Positions 51,330 to 62,714 of a stretch of 64,000 nucleotides of DNA are shown here, in pieces. Position 1 is the first letter of the stretch; the number at the start of each line of letters is the position of its first letter. Source of the stretch: Prorocentrum cordatum. Lineage: Eukaryota > Sar > Dinophyceae > Prorocentrales > Prorocentraceae. Location of the stretch: NCBI GenBank assembly GCA_963575745.1, contig CAUYUJ010002736.1, forward strand, positions 176,976 through 240,975, written 5' to 3'. The notes under the pieces are model-generated. The model was not told the DNA's origin. It did no database searches and saw only the letters and a list, made by a program, of their open reading frames with translations. A program made the position numbers and the translations under genes.

Positions 51330-51960
51330 GTTGGTTGGGCTCTCGGGGTTGGCCTCTCAGGGGATTTTTGGGAGGCAGTTTTGAGGCCTCTTGGGGGCCG
51401 TGTTGGAGCCTCTTGGGGGCCTCTTGAGGGCCTCTTGGGGTGCCTCTTGGGGGCTCCTTATGGTCTCTTGGGGCCTCCTGGGGGCCTTTTGGGACTGAAT
51501 GCTTTCGGTTCCTGGTCACCTTCTTGGGCCCCTCTTGGCGCCGTTTCGGGGCTCTCTTGGGTCGTCTTGGGCGCCTCTTGGGCTGTCTTGGGGCCATCTT
51601 GGGCCGTCGTGGGGCTGTCTTGGGGTCCTCTTGGACCCTCTTGGGGCGATCTTGGGAGCCTCTTAGGCCATCTTGGAGCGTCGGGAAGCCGAAAAAGGAG
51701 ACACCCGAAAAAGTGTCCAAAACCTAGGGGCAATCAATGGATTTTGCCTCTTGGGGCCCTCTTGGGAGTTCTTTTGGATGCCTTTGGGGGCGTCTGGAGG
51801 CCATGGAGGGCGTCTTGGAGCGATCCTGTGGCATCGTCCGCCGATCTTTCGAGGACTCCAAGGGCTCATGGACCCTCTGGGCGCTCTCTTGAGGCCGTCT
51901 TGGGCGCCTCTTGGGCCGTCTGGGGGGCCTCCGGCATCTCTGGCGGGCACTTGCCGGGAC
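51330..51960 (-). repeat. Decamer repeat (CCCAAGAGGC) in reverse orientation
   Basis: CCTCTTGGGGGCC and GCCGTCTTGGGC phrases are the reverse complement of the repeat at 250-1345, including the GGTTCCTGGTCACC landmark that mirrors GGGGACCACGAACC. Confidence 0.82.
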
Positions 51961-52149
51961 TTTGGCGGGCTACTTTTCGCGTCGGGGCCCCCAGGGGCCG
52001 CCTCGCGCGCGCGAACTTGTTCTTTGTTAACTTGTTACCGGAGACCTTAGCACGCCTCTGGTCCTTTGGGCCGGCGAATGATCCTGGCGAAGGACCCAAC
52101 CGTATGCAGTTATAAGTAACGCGTCGCAGGTGCCGCTTTCGGTGGAGCT

Positions 52150-53495
52150 GCCTATTGGGCCACGAAGCGCGTGAGGGACGTGCCGTAATGGGTGGGGGAG
52201 GCGCATGCGGGCGGTGCCACTGGGGCCTTCGGTGGGGCTCCCTACGGGGCCACGAAGCGCTGAATTGGGTGGTGGCTGACGCATGCGGGCGGTGCGGTGC
52301 CCCTCGCTGGAGCTCCCGACGGGGCCACGAAGCGCTGCACTCGTCGGGGGCAACGCCTGCGGGCGGTGCCGCTGGGGTCTTTCTGTGGAGCTCCCTGCGG
52401 GGCCACGAAACGCTGCACTGGGTGGTGGCCGACGCGAGCGGGCGGTGCCACCTGGACCTTCGGTGGGGCTCCCTATGGGGCCACGGGAGGGGGGGACGCG
52501 TGCGGGCGGTGCCACCTGGGGCCTTCGGTGGAGCTCCCTATGGGCCCACGGACCGCTGTGCTGGGTGGGGGGTCGCATGCGGGCGGGCCTCTGGAGCTCC
52601 AGATGGGGCCACGAAGTGCTGCATCGGGTGGGGGGGACGCATGCGGGCGGTGCCGCTGGGGCTTGGTGGGGCTCCCAAACAATGGGGCCGCGAAATGCAG
52701 TGCTGGTTGGTGGGCGACGCAAGCGGGCGGTGCCATCGGGGCCTTTCTGTGGAGCTCCCTGCGGGGCCACGAACCGCTGCGCTGGGTGGTGGCTGACGCA
52801 TGCGGGCGGTCCCACTGGGACCATCGGTGGAGTTCCCCATGGGCCCATGAAACGTCGTACTGGGTGGTGGCTGACGCATGTGGGTGGTCCCACTGTGACC
52901 TTCGGTGGAGCTCCCTATGGGACCACGAAGCGCTGTATTGTATTGGGTGGTGGCTGACGCATGCGGGCGGTGCCACTGGGGCCTTCGGTGGAGCCCCCTC
53001 TCATGGGGCCACGGAACGCGTTGCTGGGTGGTGGCTGACGCATGCGGGCGGTCCCATTTGGGCATTCGGTGGAGCTCCCTATGCGACCGCGAAACGCTGT
53101 GGCTGACGCATGCGGGCGGTGCCACTGGGGCCTTCGGTGGAGCCCCCGTATGGGGCCACGAAGAGCTGTGCTGGGTGGTGGCTGACGCATGCGGGCGGGA
53201 GGTCCCACTGGGACCTTCGGTGGAGCTCCCTATGGGGCCACGAAACGCTGTGCTGGGTGGTGGCTGACGCACGCGGGCGGTGCCACTGGGGCCTCCAGTG
53301 GAGCTCCCTAGGGGGCCACGAAACGCTGTGCTGGGTGGTGGCTGACGCATGCGGGCGGTCCCACTGGGGCCTCCAGTGGAGCCCCCTCATGGGGCCAAGA
53401 AACGCTGTGCTGGGTGGTGGCTGACGCATGCGGGCGGTCCCACTGGGGGCTTCGGTGGAGCTCCCTATGGGGCCACGAAACGTTGTACTGGGTGG
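52150..53495 (+). repeat. Minisatellite of about 78-83 bp, roughly 16 units
   Basis: Each unit contains GTGGCTGACGCATGCGGGCG, then GTGCCACTGGGGCCTTCGGT, then GGAGCTCCCTATGGGGCCAC and a GAAACGCTGT phrase. Unit lengths vary (78, 81 and 83 bp measured between neighbours), so reading frame is not kept. The open frames on both strands are products of the repeat. Confidence 0.93.
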
Positions 53496-53751
53496 GTGAA
53501 ATGCAGGGAGGAGGGAGGAGGGGGGAGGGGGAGGGGGAGGAGAGAGGAAGAAGGAGGAACGCGGGGACCGTCTTTTCAAAACGAGGACCCAACACCACAG
53601 GATGGTTGGGAGTGAGGCGTTCCAAGAAGGGTCTCGCCTTCGAGGATCGAAGGTCAGCCTTTCCTCGGCGGGAGGCGGCGGAAGGCCTGTCGAAGTCGGC
53701 CGAAGCACGACGAAGCAGCCTCCACTGCCGGAAGTCGGCGAAAGGGCGACG

Positions 53752-55020
53752 GTCGACACCAGAGAGGGTGCGCAGGGGGTGGTCTCTCACCGCGGCGTCT
53801 ATGCGTGCCAAGGTCGGAGAGCGTGGCAGGCGTGGCACTTTCTCGACACCAGGGGGGGTGCGCAGGGGGTGGTCTCTCACCGCGGCGTCTATGCGAGCCA
53901 GGGTCGGAGAGCGTGGCAGGCGTGGCACTTTCTCGACACCAGAGGGGGTGCGCAGGGGGTGGTCTCTCACCGCGGCGTCTCAGGGTCCGCGGCGTCTATG
54001 CGTGCCAGGGTCGGAGAGCGTGGCAGGCGTGGCACTTTCTCGACACCAGAGAGGGTGCGCAGGGGGTGGTCTCTCACCGCGGCGTCTATGCGTGCCAGGG
54101 TCGGAGAGCGCGGCAGGCGTGGCACTTTCTCGACACCAAAGAGGGTGCGCAGGGGGTGGTCTCTCACCGCGGCGTCTATGCGAGCCAGGGTCGGAGAGCG
54201 TGGCAGACGCGGCACTTTCTCGACACCAGAGAGGGTGCGCAGGGGTGGTCTCTCACCGCGGCGTCTATGCGAGCCAGGGTCGGAGAGCGGGGCAGGCGTG
54301 GCACTTTCTCGACACCAGAGAGGGTGCGTAGGGGGTGGTCTCTCACCGCGGCCCCTATGCGTGCCAGGGTCGGAGAGCGCGGCAGGCGTGGCACTTTCTC
54401 GACACCAGAGGGGGTGCGCTGGGGGTGGTCTCTCACCGCGGCCTTTACGCGTGCCAGGGTCGGAGGGCGTGGCAGGCGCGGCACTTTCTCGACACCAGAG
54501 GGGGTGCGCAGGGGTGGTCCCCCACCGCGGCGTCTATGCGAGCCAGGGTCGGAGAGCGTGGCAGGCGTGGCACTTTCTCGACACCAGGGGGGGTGCGCAG
54601 GGGGTGGTCTCTCACCGCGGCGTCTATGCGTGCCAGGGTCGGAGAGCGTGGCAGGCGTGGCACTTTCTCGACACCAGAGAGGGTGCGCAGGGGTGGTCTC
54701 TCACCGCGGCGTCTATGCGTGCCAGGGTCGGAGAGCGTGGCAGGCGTGGCACTTTCTCGACACCAGGGGGGTGCGCAGGGGGTGGTCTCTCACCGCGGCG
54801 TCTATGCGTGCCAGGGTCGGAGAGCGTGGCAGGCGTGGCACTTTCTCGACACCAGGGGGGGTGCGCAAGGGGGTGGTCTCTCACCGCGGCGTCTATGCGT
54901 GCCAGGGTCGGAGACCGTGGCAGGCGTGGCACTTTCTTCGACACCAGGGGGGGTGCGCAGGGGGTGGTCTCTCACCGCGGCGTCTATGCGTGCCAGGGTC
55001 GGAGAGCGTGGCAGCGTAGC
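53752..55020 (+). repeat. 90-bp minisatellite, about 14 units
   Basis: GGTCTCTCACCGCGGCGTCT recurs every 90 bp (for example 53781, 53871, 53961), followed by GCCAGGGTCGGAGAGCGTGG and CACTTTCTCGACACCAGAG. Degenerate units continue to about 55260. The unit equals 30 codons, so all plus frames are open. One- and two-base indels between units shift the frame, which argues against a repeat protein. Confidence 0.95.
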
Positions 55021-55339
55021 AGGCGTTGCATTTGGTGCATCTCCATGACACCAGAGAGGGTGCGCAGGGGGGGGTCTCTCAGCGCGGCCTCTATGCGTGC
55101 CAGGGGCGGAGAGCATGGCAGGCGCGGCACCTTCTCGACATTTGAGGGGGTCCGCAGGGGTTTGTCCTTTATGCGTGGCAGAGTCAACGCAGTGGGTGCG
55201 CAGGGGGTGGTTCCTCAGCGCGGCCCCACATGCGTGCCAGGGCGGGAAAGCGCGGCATGCGTGGCAGCCGAAACTGTAGACATCCTGGCCCGAAAATTGC
55301 AGGTGGTGCCGTGCCCCCCGCGCCCGTCAGAGAACCCCA

Positions 55340-55491
55340 CGAGTACCACGACGGGTGCGACGACGAGTACGACAACGAGTGCGACGAGTAAAACGAGTAC
55401 GACGACGAGTGCGGCGATAACAACGACGACGACGACGAGTGCGACAGCGATTACGACGACGAATGCGACGAACAGTACGATGACGAGATAC

Positions 55492-55523
<32 letters not shown>

Positions 55524-55620
55524 CGACGAGTACGACAACGAGTACGACGACGAATACGATGAGTACGACGACGAGCGCGACGAGTACGACGACGACGCTG
55601 AGTATACTCAGCACGACGAC
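55340..55620 (+). repeat. GACGAC/GACGAGTAC microsatellite
   Basis: ACGACGAGTACGACGACGAG-type trinucleotide and nonanucleotide units. Confidence 0.95.
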
Positions 55621-55621
55621 G

Positions 55622-55868
55622 CTGGTACGACTAGTCTGGTTGGCGTGGTCTGGTTGGTCTGGTCTGGTCTGGTTGGTTTGGTCTGGTTGGTCTGGTTGGT
55701 GTGGTTGGTTGGCCTGGCTGGCTCGTGTGGCTGCTCTGCTTGATTGGCCTGGCTGGCTGGTATGATTACTTTGGCTGGTTATGGCTGGAACAACTGATCT
55801 GACTGGTCTGGTCAGTCCGGCTGGTCTGGCTGATCTGGCTGGTCTGGTCAGTCTGGCTCGTCAGGATG
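55622..55868 (+). repeat. CTGGTTGG/CTGGTCTGG satellite
   Basis: Short CTGGTTGGTCTGG and GGCTGGTCTGGTCAGTC units repeated irregularly. Confidence 0.93.
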
Positions 55869-56838
55869 GCGAAGCGGGATGTGATATGGTTTGTGAACAC
55901 ACGTGACATAAAATAAGTATGTGGGGTTCCTCGGTAGCGTAATTTTCATGCCCGCTTTTGTTTTAATCGAGTGGGGAAGGGCGAGCCTTCTCCCCAGGGG
56001 GGAGCACAGCCCGAGTGAGGGATCGAGAGTACGTACTGAGGGGTCATGGTGCACCTCTGGACCTCTGGCGGCGTTCGGGTATAGCCAGGACCCCAGGTAT
56101 AGGGACCTTGTTAGTAGTACAGTGGGGGCGCGTGCCAAGAAACCAGTTGGATTTTGCCAGGGTGCCCTGGGTTTCTTGGACCCAATCAGATCTTGACGAT
56201 TTTCGATGGACACATGTGGATTTTCACTGAACAGATCGCATATTTCAGGGTTGGGTTTCTTGCGGAGGTTTCTTGTGGCCGAGCCCCCACTGTAGGGCCC
56301 CGGAGCCCCTAAATTGGCCAGAATCACTAAACCAGGTCTGCCGTAGCTCGTGTTTTTTTCGGGTGACGGCAGTTCCGGATAGTGGAAGGGGGCACTCATT
56401 AGGTCCCACTAAGCCCAGTTCTGCCAACGCCCGAGTCGTGCTTCTCACGACGTGGGCCGTAAGAGTTCTCGACCACATCCCTGGGATCGTTTTTCGTCGG
56501 CGCTCAGGGGACAGGAAACGGCAGGGCCCGTCTCGATCTGAGTCGATATGGTTTCGGCCGGCCAGATCCCATTCGACCCCTTGGCGGTGCCGATCCGACT
56601 CGATTCCGAGTGCGTGCCAATGCGGCCCGATCAGACGCACATTCCGATTCGATCCGATTTCCCGATTCGTTGCCGACTGATTCCGAAAGGGCCCCTGGAG
56701 GCCCAGCGTCAACAGCAATCCGACCGCTGCGACCACTCCGCGACGCCTGGGTATGCACCCGGAGCCGACAGGAAAGGTCGGCCACGCTCAGAAGGGGGTA
56801 GGGGGAGGGTTGAGGGCTTCTCAGACGCACCCCTGCTT
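55869..56838. other. Unassigned, with a CGATTC-rich stretch
   Basis: From 56520 to 56690 CGATCCGACTCGATTCC-like phrases recall 39380-39590. GGGTTTCTTG phrases occur near 56165 and 56256. No gene recognised. Confidence 0.4.
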
Positions 56839-57000
56839 CTCAGTCGGGCCTGCTCCTCTACAGGAGGGAGATTCAAAAATAGTAAAAAATAGTCTGGGGA
56901 TGATGTTTTGAGTGATTTTGAATATTTGTTGAATATGTTCTGTGTATTTTTGTTGATTGTTCTTCCAAGATCCCCCTGTAGGGGGACATACCCGACTTAA
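56839..57000 (+). mobile_element. Family B short element with target duplication, copy 3
   Basis: The left end is CTCAGTCGGGCCTGCTCCTC. The right end is CCTGTAGGGGGACATACCCG followed by ACTTAA. CCCTGCTT flanks both sides (56831-56838 and 57001-57008); the match extends to 11 bp because the next three bases also agree. Confidence 0.88.
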
Positions 57001-57070
57001 CCCTGCTTCTCGGAAGGCGCGGGCCTCGTCTATAGATGTAAGACCTGCGCCTTCTAAGAGGCAGCCTCGT
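57001..57070. repeat. Small inverted repeat GGCTTCTCAGAA/TTCTCGGAAGG
   Basis: CTGCTTCTCGGAAGGCGCGG with GCGCCTTCTAAGAGGCAGC and TTCTGAGAAGCC make overlapping arms related to the AGAAGGC repeat. Confidence 0.5.
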
Positions 57071-57263
57071 TCTGAGAAGCCTCCCCCCCTCCCACTGCAC
57101 AGTCGACCCGCATCCTAAGGATGAGCGATTTCCCAAGGTCACCCTTGCATCCTGCCCCTTCGACGCGTCCTTGGCCACCCTCGCTGGCCGCGCCCCACTC
57201 GCAGAGTTGCGACGTGGCCTTCCAAGGCCCTTGCATTCAGCGAGCGAAGACCGGTATAAAATA

Positions 57264-57387
57264 AACTTTCCGCCGTCGGGGACACTTGCCCCTGGGCGGC
57301 TGGAAAGTTTACACCCCTACGGTGCCGCCGTAAGGGTATAAACTTTCCAGCCGCCCTGGGGCAGGTGTCCCCGACGGCGAAAAAGTT
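57264..57387. repeat. 124-bp fold-back element
   Basis: The left arm begins AACTTTCCGCCGTCGGGGAC and the right arm ends GTCCCCGACGGCGAAAAAGTT. The arms are about 58 bp, nearly perfect, and meet at a centre near TACGGTGCCGCCGTA. In single-stranded form it would be a very stable hairpin. Confidence 0.85.
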
Positions 57388-57467
57388 GATGTCATACCGT
57401 TCTTCGCCCGTTGATGCATCCTCCGCGCGCGTCCTTCTTCTTCGGGCTCGCCCGCGGGTGGGGGGGG

Positions 57468-57625
57468 GGGCGCAGGCTCAAGCTCCGGAGCAAGCACGCA
57501 GAGGAGAAGCTGAGCCTCACCGTTGAGGAGGTGCGGTTCCGGGAGGAGCTGAGGGCGGACGAGCTGCCCAGGGAGCCCCCGCCGCAGGAGGCGCGGCGCC
57601 TGCCGCGCTCGCGCCCCCCCCGGAA
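57468..57625 (+). other. Exon-like open segment
   Basis: The plus frame gives LKLRSKHAEEKLSLTVEEVR, then FREELRADELPREPPPQEAR, protein-like and helical. No start, splice site or stop can be fixed. A (TCC)n tract follows. Confidence 0.3.
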
Positions 57626-57689
57626 GCTGTGCCCGCCGCTCCGCCCCTGCCTCGGGAGCGAAGCGAGGACGCGCGTGCACAGGAGTTGG

Positions 57690-57803
57690 CGCCTCCTCCT
57701 CCTCTACCACCTCCACCTCCACCTCCACCTCGACCTGCCTCCTCCTCCTCCTCCTCCTCCTCCTCCTCCTCCTCCTCCTCCTCCTCCTCCTCCTCCTGAG
57801 CCG
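57690..57803 (+). repeat. (TCC)n microsatellite
   Basis: CCTCCA units followed by TCC trinucleotides. Confidence 0.95.
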
Positions 57804-58084
57804 CCACCAAAGTACAGGTCGGAATGGAACGGAGGGCCCCCCCCACCAGGAAGTCGGGTTCGGTCTCGTGTTCATCGTCGCGCGCGCGGGCGAGGCGAAG
57901 CTGCGCGGGCGCGCGGGAGGGGTGGGCCCCGCCGTCGCCGGGGCGGCTCGGGGATGCAGTGGGCCGCTCCTCTGCCCCCCCAGTGGGTGCGCGTTGGCCC
58001 AGGGTGCTCCGCCGTGGTGCCCCGTTGGTGTCCCGTCGGTGTCCCGTCCTCGTTCCGTCGGCGGTGGGCGGGCGGTGGCCGGGC

Positions 58085-58310
58085 TTGTCCCGCCGTGGTA
58101 TCGATAGGGAGTTCGATAGTGAGGTCGATGACGATATCGCCAGAGTGGGATCGATCGCGAGATCGGCAGTGTGGTCGATTGCAACACTGGTCGTGAGATT
58201 GACCGTGGGATCGATGGTGAGATCGACAGAGGAATCGATAGGGGGACCGACAGCGAGATCGGTTTTGATATCGAAACAGAGACCGATCGTGAGAACGATA
58301 GTGACAATAC
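58085..58310 (+). repeat. GATCGATAGTGAGATCG-like satellite
   Basis: About fifteen degenerate units of roughly 15 bp around GAGATCGATAGTG and its variants. Confidence 0.75.
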
Positions 58311-58594
58311 ATCGCAGCGCAGCATCGTCATCACGCGTCGTCGCTAACTCGAGGGCTCGTTATTAGCATCGTCATCATCACACCCATCGTATTTGCCAGC
58401 AGTTGGTGCTACCCCCCACCCCCCAACCTCCTGATCTCCAGATGTTCCGGGGTTCTTCGACAGGCCTCTACACACCCTTCTGGGGTGGTCGTATAGGTAA
58501 ACAGACACCCCCCAATGGATTGTTCCTGGGCCTCAGGGGAGGGTGGCGGTGTATAAGTCACCCCTGTGAGCCGGCGACTCTACACACCACCACC

Positions 58595-59150
58595 CTCCCT
58601 GAAGGTGCAGGTAACGTTTGTGGGAGGGTGCCCGTGCAGGTATGGTGGCGGCGTGCGCGGGGGCGCACTGGGCGGTCGTTGGGGACACTCGGAGGAGGAA
58701 GCTGTACCACTACCGCTGCCCTGACCCCCCCTTCTTCGCCTCGCAGGAGGAGGAGGAGGAGGAGGAGGAGGAGGTATCACTACCGCTGCCCTGGCCCCGT
58801 TTTCGCCCCTCCGGTGCTCCCCCGGGAGGCCCCCCGTCGACGCACCGCCGGCTCCGCCTCGGCGGCCTGCTCGGCACCGCACACCCTGGCACGGCCCGGG
58901 GCGCAGCGGCATCGGCACCCTCCTGGCCTCCCCAGACACGAGGGCCCCGAGGGCGGCCTCGCAGGCAGAGTCGTCGGAGGTGTCTGAAGGTGCAGGCAGC
59001 GTTTGCCCGAGGGTGCCCAGGAGAGCCCAGAGGCGCAGCGGCATCGGCACCTCCCGGCTTCCCCCAGGCACGAAGGGGCCTCGAGGGCGGCCTCGCGAGC
59101 ATGGGGGGGAGGGATGCCGATGCAGAGTGGCCGGGCGCCTGCGTCCCTTT
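58595..59150 (+). repeat. Tandem blocks around GAAGGTGCAGG and CGCAGCGGCATCGGCACC
   Basis: GGTGCAGGTAACGTTTGTGG at 58604 and GGTGCAGGCAGCGTTTGCCC at 58988 head related blocks. GGCGCAGCGGCATCGGCACC occurs at about 58900 and 59032. A short (GGA)n lies at 58746-58774. No gene supported. Confidence 0.6.
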
Positions 59151-59204
59151 CCTTTGAGGAGGGGAAAAAAGACACACAGACACAATGAATCGTCGATTCC
59201 CCAG

Positions 59205-59237
59205 GATGGATATATATATATATATATATATATATAG
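59205..59237 (+). repeat. (TA)n dinucleotide run
   Basis: GGATATATATATATATATAT, continuing to 59236. Confidence 0.98.
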
Positions 59238-59486
59238 GAAACTATGGGAAGAGGGGGGGGGAGGCAAAAACCCAGAAAAATATGGGAACATATGGGGAAT
59301 CCTTTTATCTGTGTGTATTTATTTGCGCATCCTGGTACTCCTTCATCCTTTGCTCCACGCAGCCGTTGGCCTCCGGCGCCGCGGCGCGGGAGCTGGGCGG
59401 GGATCGCCTCGCGGCCTGTGCGTCCGTGGCCCGTGTCTGGACCGTGTCGCCACCGTCGGCGGCGGTCGAGGGGGGAGATGCGAAGG

Positions 59487-59640
59487 AGCAGGCCCTTTCA
59501 GAAGGTGGCGGGACTTCGCAGAGCCCTGGCGCCTTCTGAGAGGTTTTTTCTGCGCCTTCGGGGAAGGGGCTTCGAAAACTTCTCAGAAGGCCCAGGGGAC
59601 TCCCGAGCCTTCTGAGGAGGTCTTCTCCTTTCACTTCCCG
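59487..59640 (+). repeat. Dispersed AGAAGGC repeat, copy 3
   Basis: TTTCAGAAGGTGGCGGGACT, GGCGCCTTCTGAGAGG, GGCTTCGAAAACTTCTCAGA and CCGAGCCTTCTGAGGAGG are in the same order as the other copies. Confidence 0.68.
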
Positions 59641-60103
59641 CCCTGGCTTGCCGCCGAGTGTGGCCATCGAGCACGACCTGCGGCAGGGAAACGGGGGCTC
59701 AGATGGGGGCGAACACTGTGCACCTTACCGCGCTGGCGCCTCGCGAGGCGTCGTGGATCCGTCCTCGACCCTGGCATGGCACGATGCAGCAGGTTTTTCA
59801 GGCCCCCACAGCCGAGAAGCGATGCGCCGTGCCGCGTTGGCGCGGGGTCTCGAGGGAGTCCAGGCATGGCGCGGTGCACGGGCGCCGTTGGCGTATTCCT
59901 GGGGACCATGCAGCCGGGACAGGTCACGATGTTGGAGGCCTGGCTTCTCTCTCTCCTCTCCTCTCCTGCGGCTCCGCCACGGGATGCTGCACCAGTGGCC
60001 CTCGCCCTCCTCCCACTCCCGGCTGAGCGTGCGCGAGCCCGCCCACGGCGGCGTCGGCGAGGGAGGCCTGTGAGAGGAGGGCCCTGGCCCGAGCGCCCTG
60101 GCC
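59641..60103. other. Unassigned sequence
   Basis: Open frames but no recognisable domain or repeat. Confidence 0.4.
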
Positions 60104-60293
60104 TTCAGTCGGGCGTGTCCCCCGACAGGGGGATCGTCGACGAAACATAAGGAATACCCCCACAAAGATAGTCTAAAGATACTCTGGAACTAGTCTGGGG
60201 ACTATTTTCTGAGTATTTGTTGGCCTTCTTGGGGTATTTTTTAGGTGTTTTTTTCGTCGACAATCCCCCTGTAGGGGGACACGCCCGACATAA
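60104..60293 (+). mobile_element. Family B short element with 8-bp target duplication, copy 4
   Basis: TTCAGTCGGGCGTGTCCCCC at the left and GTAGGGGGACACGCCCGACA followed by TAA at the right. The inner parts of the termini (GACAGGGGGATCGTCGAC with GTCGACAATCCCCCTGTAG) extend the inverted repeat to about 40 bp. CCCTGGCC flanks both sides (60096-60103 and 60294-60301). This is the best-preserved copy. Confidence 0.9.
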
Positions 60294-60439
60294 CCCTGGC
60301 CCCCCGTGCCTCGGTGCGGGCCGTGCGCGCGCCTCGTCCCCGTCGCCGGCGGCGGCGGCGCCGGGGTCGAAGGGCGCGCGCTCTGCTCCGCCCGGGAGGC
60401 GCTGCCCCGAGGTCAGGCCGAACGAGGGGGGGAGACAGG

Positions 60440-60600
60440 GAAAGGGGAGGAGGAGGAGGAGGAGGAGGAGGAGGAGGAGGAGGAGGAGGAGGAGGAGGAG
60501 GGGTGGGGGAGGAGGAGGAGGAGAGGAGGAGGAGGAGGAGGAGAGGAGGAGGAGGAGGAGGAGGAGGGGAGGAGGGAGGGGGGGGAGGCAGGGGGAGACT
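60440..60600 (+). repeat. (GGA)n microsatellite
   Basis: GGA trinucleotides with GGGGTGGGG and GAGAGG interruptions. A short (TCC)n follows at about 60613-60635. Confidence 0.97.
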
Positions 60601-60639
60601 TGAGCCACCGCCCTCCTCCTCCTCCTCCTCCTCCGACTC

Positions 60640-62005
60640 CCCTCTCTCTTTCTCTCTCCTTACACCTTCTCTTTGTCGATGGTGCTCCTCGCCTCCCGCC
60701 CCCCGCCGAGGCTCCCCTCCTCTCGGGCCGGACGAAAGGGGGGGTTGGGAAAGGGGGGGGTACGACATCTGCTGCATGCAGCTGGTTTCGGCCCCGCCGC
60801 CGGGCCCGTTCCTCGATATACAGGGGCGCCTCCCGGCGCCGGGGGGCGCCGGGAAAGTCCGTTATGCGTGGGCTGAGTCTCAACCCACCCCTGTGCTATC
60901 CCCCCCTCTTTCGCCCGGCCCGATGATAGCTGGCACGGGGCTTGCAGCTGGCACCCGGGCCTCGGAGGAAGAGGATCTCATGCTCTTCGAGTTTGGGGTC
61001 CCCGCCAGTGAACGTCCCTCGTTTTGTCCATCGCCCTGGGGTTTCCCTCGCGCGGTGGGCGTCACCACCACCTCCCCTGGGGGAAGTCCTGGAGGCCTCG
61101 TGCGGCGCGCCATAGTTGCATCGTCTAGTCCACACGTCCGCTTCGTCGGCTATGGGACGACGCTCGCGCGGCCACGTTGCGACGTAAGTCCGACGTGACT
61201 CCGACGCAACTCCGACGCGAATCTGCCGTGGACCCGACGCAAATTCGGTCTCGAGTTGCCGCGCGAGGCCTCCAGGATTTTCCTCGTAATACCCCCCGTC
61301 GAGCCCGTGCGAGCCTCGATGACAGAAGGGCCCCGGCCCGACCGCGCCCGCTTTCCGGGCCCCACCCGCGAGCAGACCTGGGCGCGGCTTGCTCATCACG
61401 CTGCACCTCTGTCTGTACGCCGTACGCTGCTGTGTTTGTGCATCTCTGACGCGTGTTCGACACGTGGTCGGCGTTCGAGGTGGTTTCGACACGGACGGGT
61501 GCCGGCACGATGGGATAGAGGTCCCGCGAAGGTGCATCGTAATGCTCGTTCGATTGCCCTCCCGGTGCAAGAGTTCTCTGCGCAACTCAGGTGTGTGAGT
61601 TTTGGGGAGCTTGTGAGCCTCTTGGGAATTCGATTCCAGGATTTCTAGGAAATCGTGTGCCTCAGCTACTGGAACGATCTTGTGAGGCCACCTTGGGTCA
61701 TCTGGGGCGCTCTTGGAAAATCTGGTCAACTCTGACGACCCGCGACCCCTCCCGTTCAGACCCAGGGGAGGGGATTTACGGGGTGGGGTAAAACGCCTCC
61801 CCACAGGTGACGAACGGGGTTGGAAGAACGAACTCGCCAAACCACCTATACTCTAAATGTAGCATTCTGGCGATCCAGCGCCGCACCGGCAGCGCACTAG
61901 ACGGATTCCAGCCACCGTCGTCAGCTCAAGACATCCACCTATCTACCTCTGGTTTCATCTGACCAGTCTCAAGTTTCCAGCTTCCGATTCCCAACATTCA
62001 CCACT
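60640..62005. other. Unassigned sequence
   Basis: Around 61180-61250 GTCCGACGTGACTCCGACGC-like GACGCAA phrases recur. From about 61900, CCTCCAGCTTCC-like phrases begin and continue after the family A element to about 62500. No gene recognised. Confidence 0.4.
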
Positions 62006-62185
62006 TACAGTCGGGGCGCTGAAGAAGGAACCCTTTTCGTCGGGGAAGGGCTCCGTGTTCCCTGATTGTTTCACAGCTTGCCTTAGGTTGTCCTTAGGTT
62101 TTCGATGGGAAATCGAGCTTTAACTGATGGGAAAAAGGGGCCTCGTTCCTTATTTAGGGTTCCTTAGGTCAACGCCCCGACGGTA
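62006..62185 (+). mobile_element. Family A short element, copy 5
   Basis: TA|CAGTCGGGGCGCTGAAGAAG at the left and GTCAACGCCCCGACGG|TA at the right, with well-conserved interior landmarks (GGAACCCTTTTCGTCGGGGA, CCTCGTTCCTTATTTAGGGT). It interrupts the degenerate CCTCCAGCTTCC repeat of 61900-62500. Confidence 0.84.
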
Positions 62186-62714
62186 TCGCTCCCCAGTTTC
62201 CCACCTCCAGCTTTCGACCACCACCTGTCTCCAGCCGAAGACCTCCACCTGCCGCCTTCCCGCCTCACCTGACCGACCTCTAGCTTCCAACTTCCGACTC
62301 CGACCATCCGCCGCTAGCTGATGGCATCCAGTTTTCCGCCTCCGGCGTTCGATCCTCGCCTGTCAACCCCTCGCCTCCTGTGGCCGACCTCCAGTCTCCA
62401 ACTCCCGACCCCCGGCATTCACCACCACATGCCGCCATCCAGTCCTCTACCTCCAGCTCTCCACCTCCGCCTGTCGGCCTCCAGCCGCAAAAGGAGGACC
62501 TTCAGTCTTAAGAACAATATGCAGACATGTATAAGTACCTAGATATCTCTGAAGTTGACACAACGCAGCTTTGGAACAAAATCGATCAGGAGTTCTGACC
62601 GGCTCAACGGTACCCATTTGTGGGCGTGCTTCGTGCTTCGCATTTGCGCCCTCAAGAGTTGTTGGGGCTCACAAGCTTCTGGGAACTCGGACTCAGGAGT
62701 CATGTATAAAGAAA

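Noticed and set aside
53602-55743. A 713-residue open frame with 30-residue repeats
   Set aside because: It is the translation of the 90-bp minisatellite. Several overlapping frames are equally open, and indels between units shift the frame.
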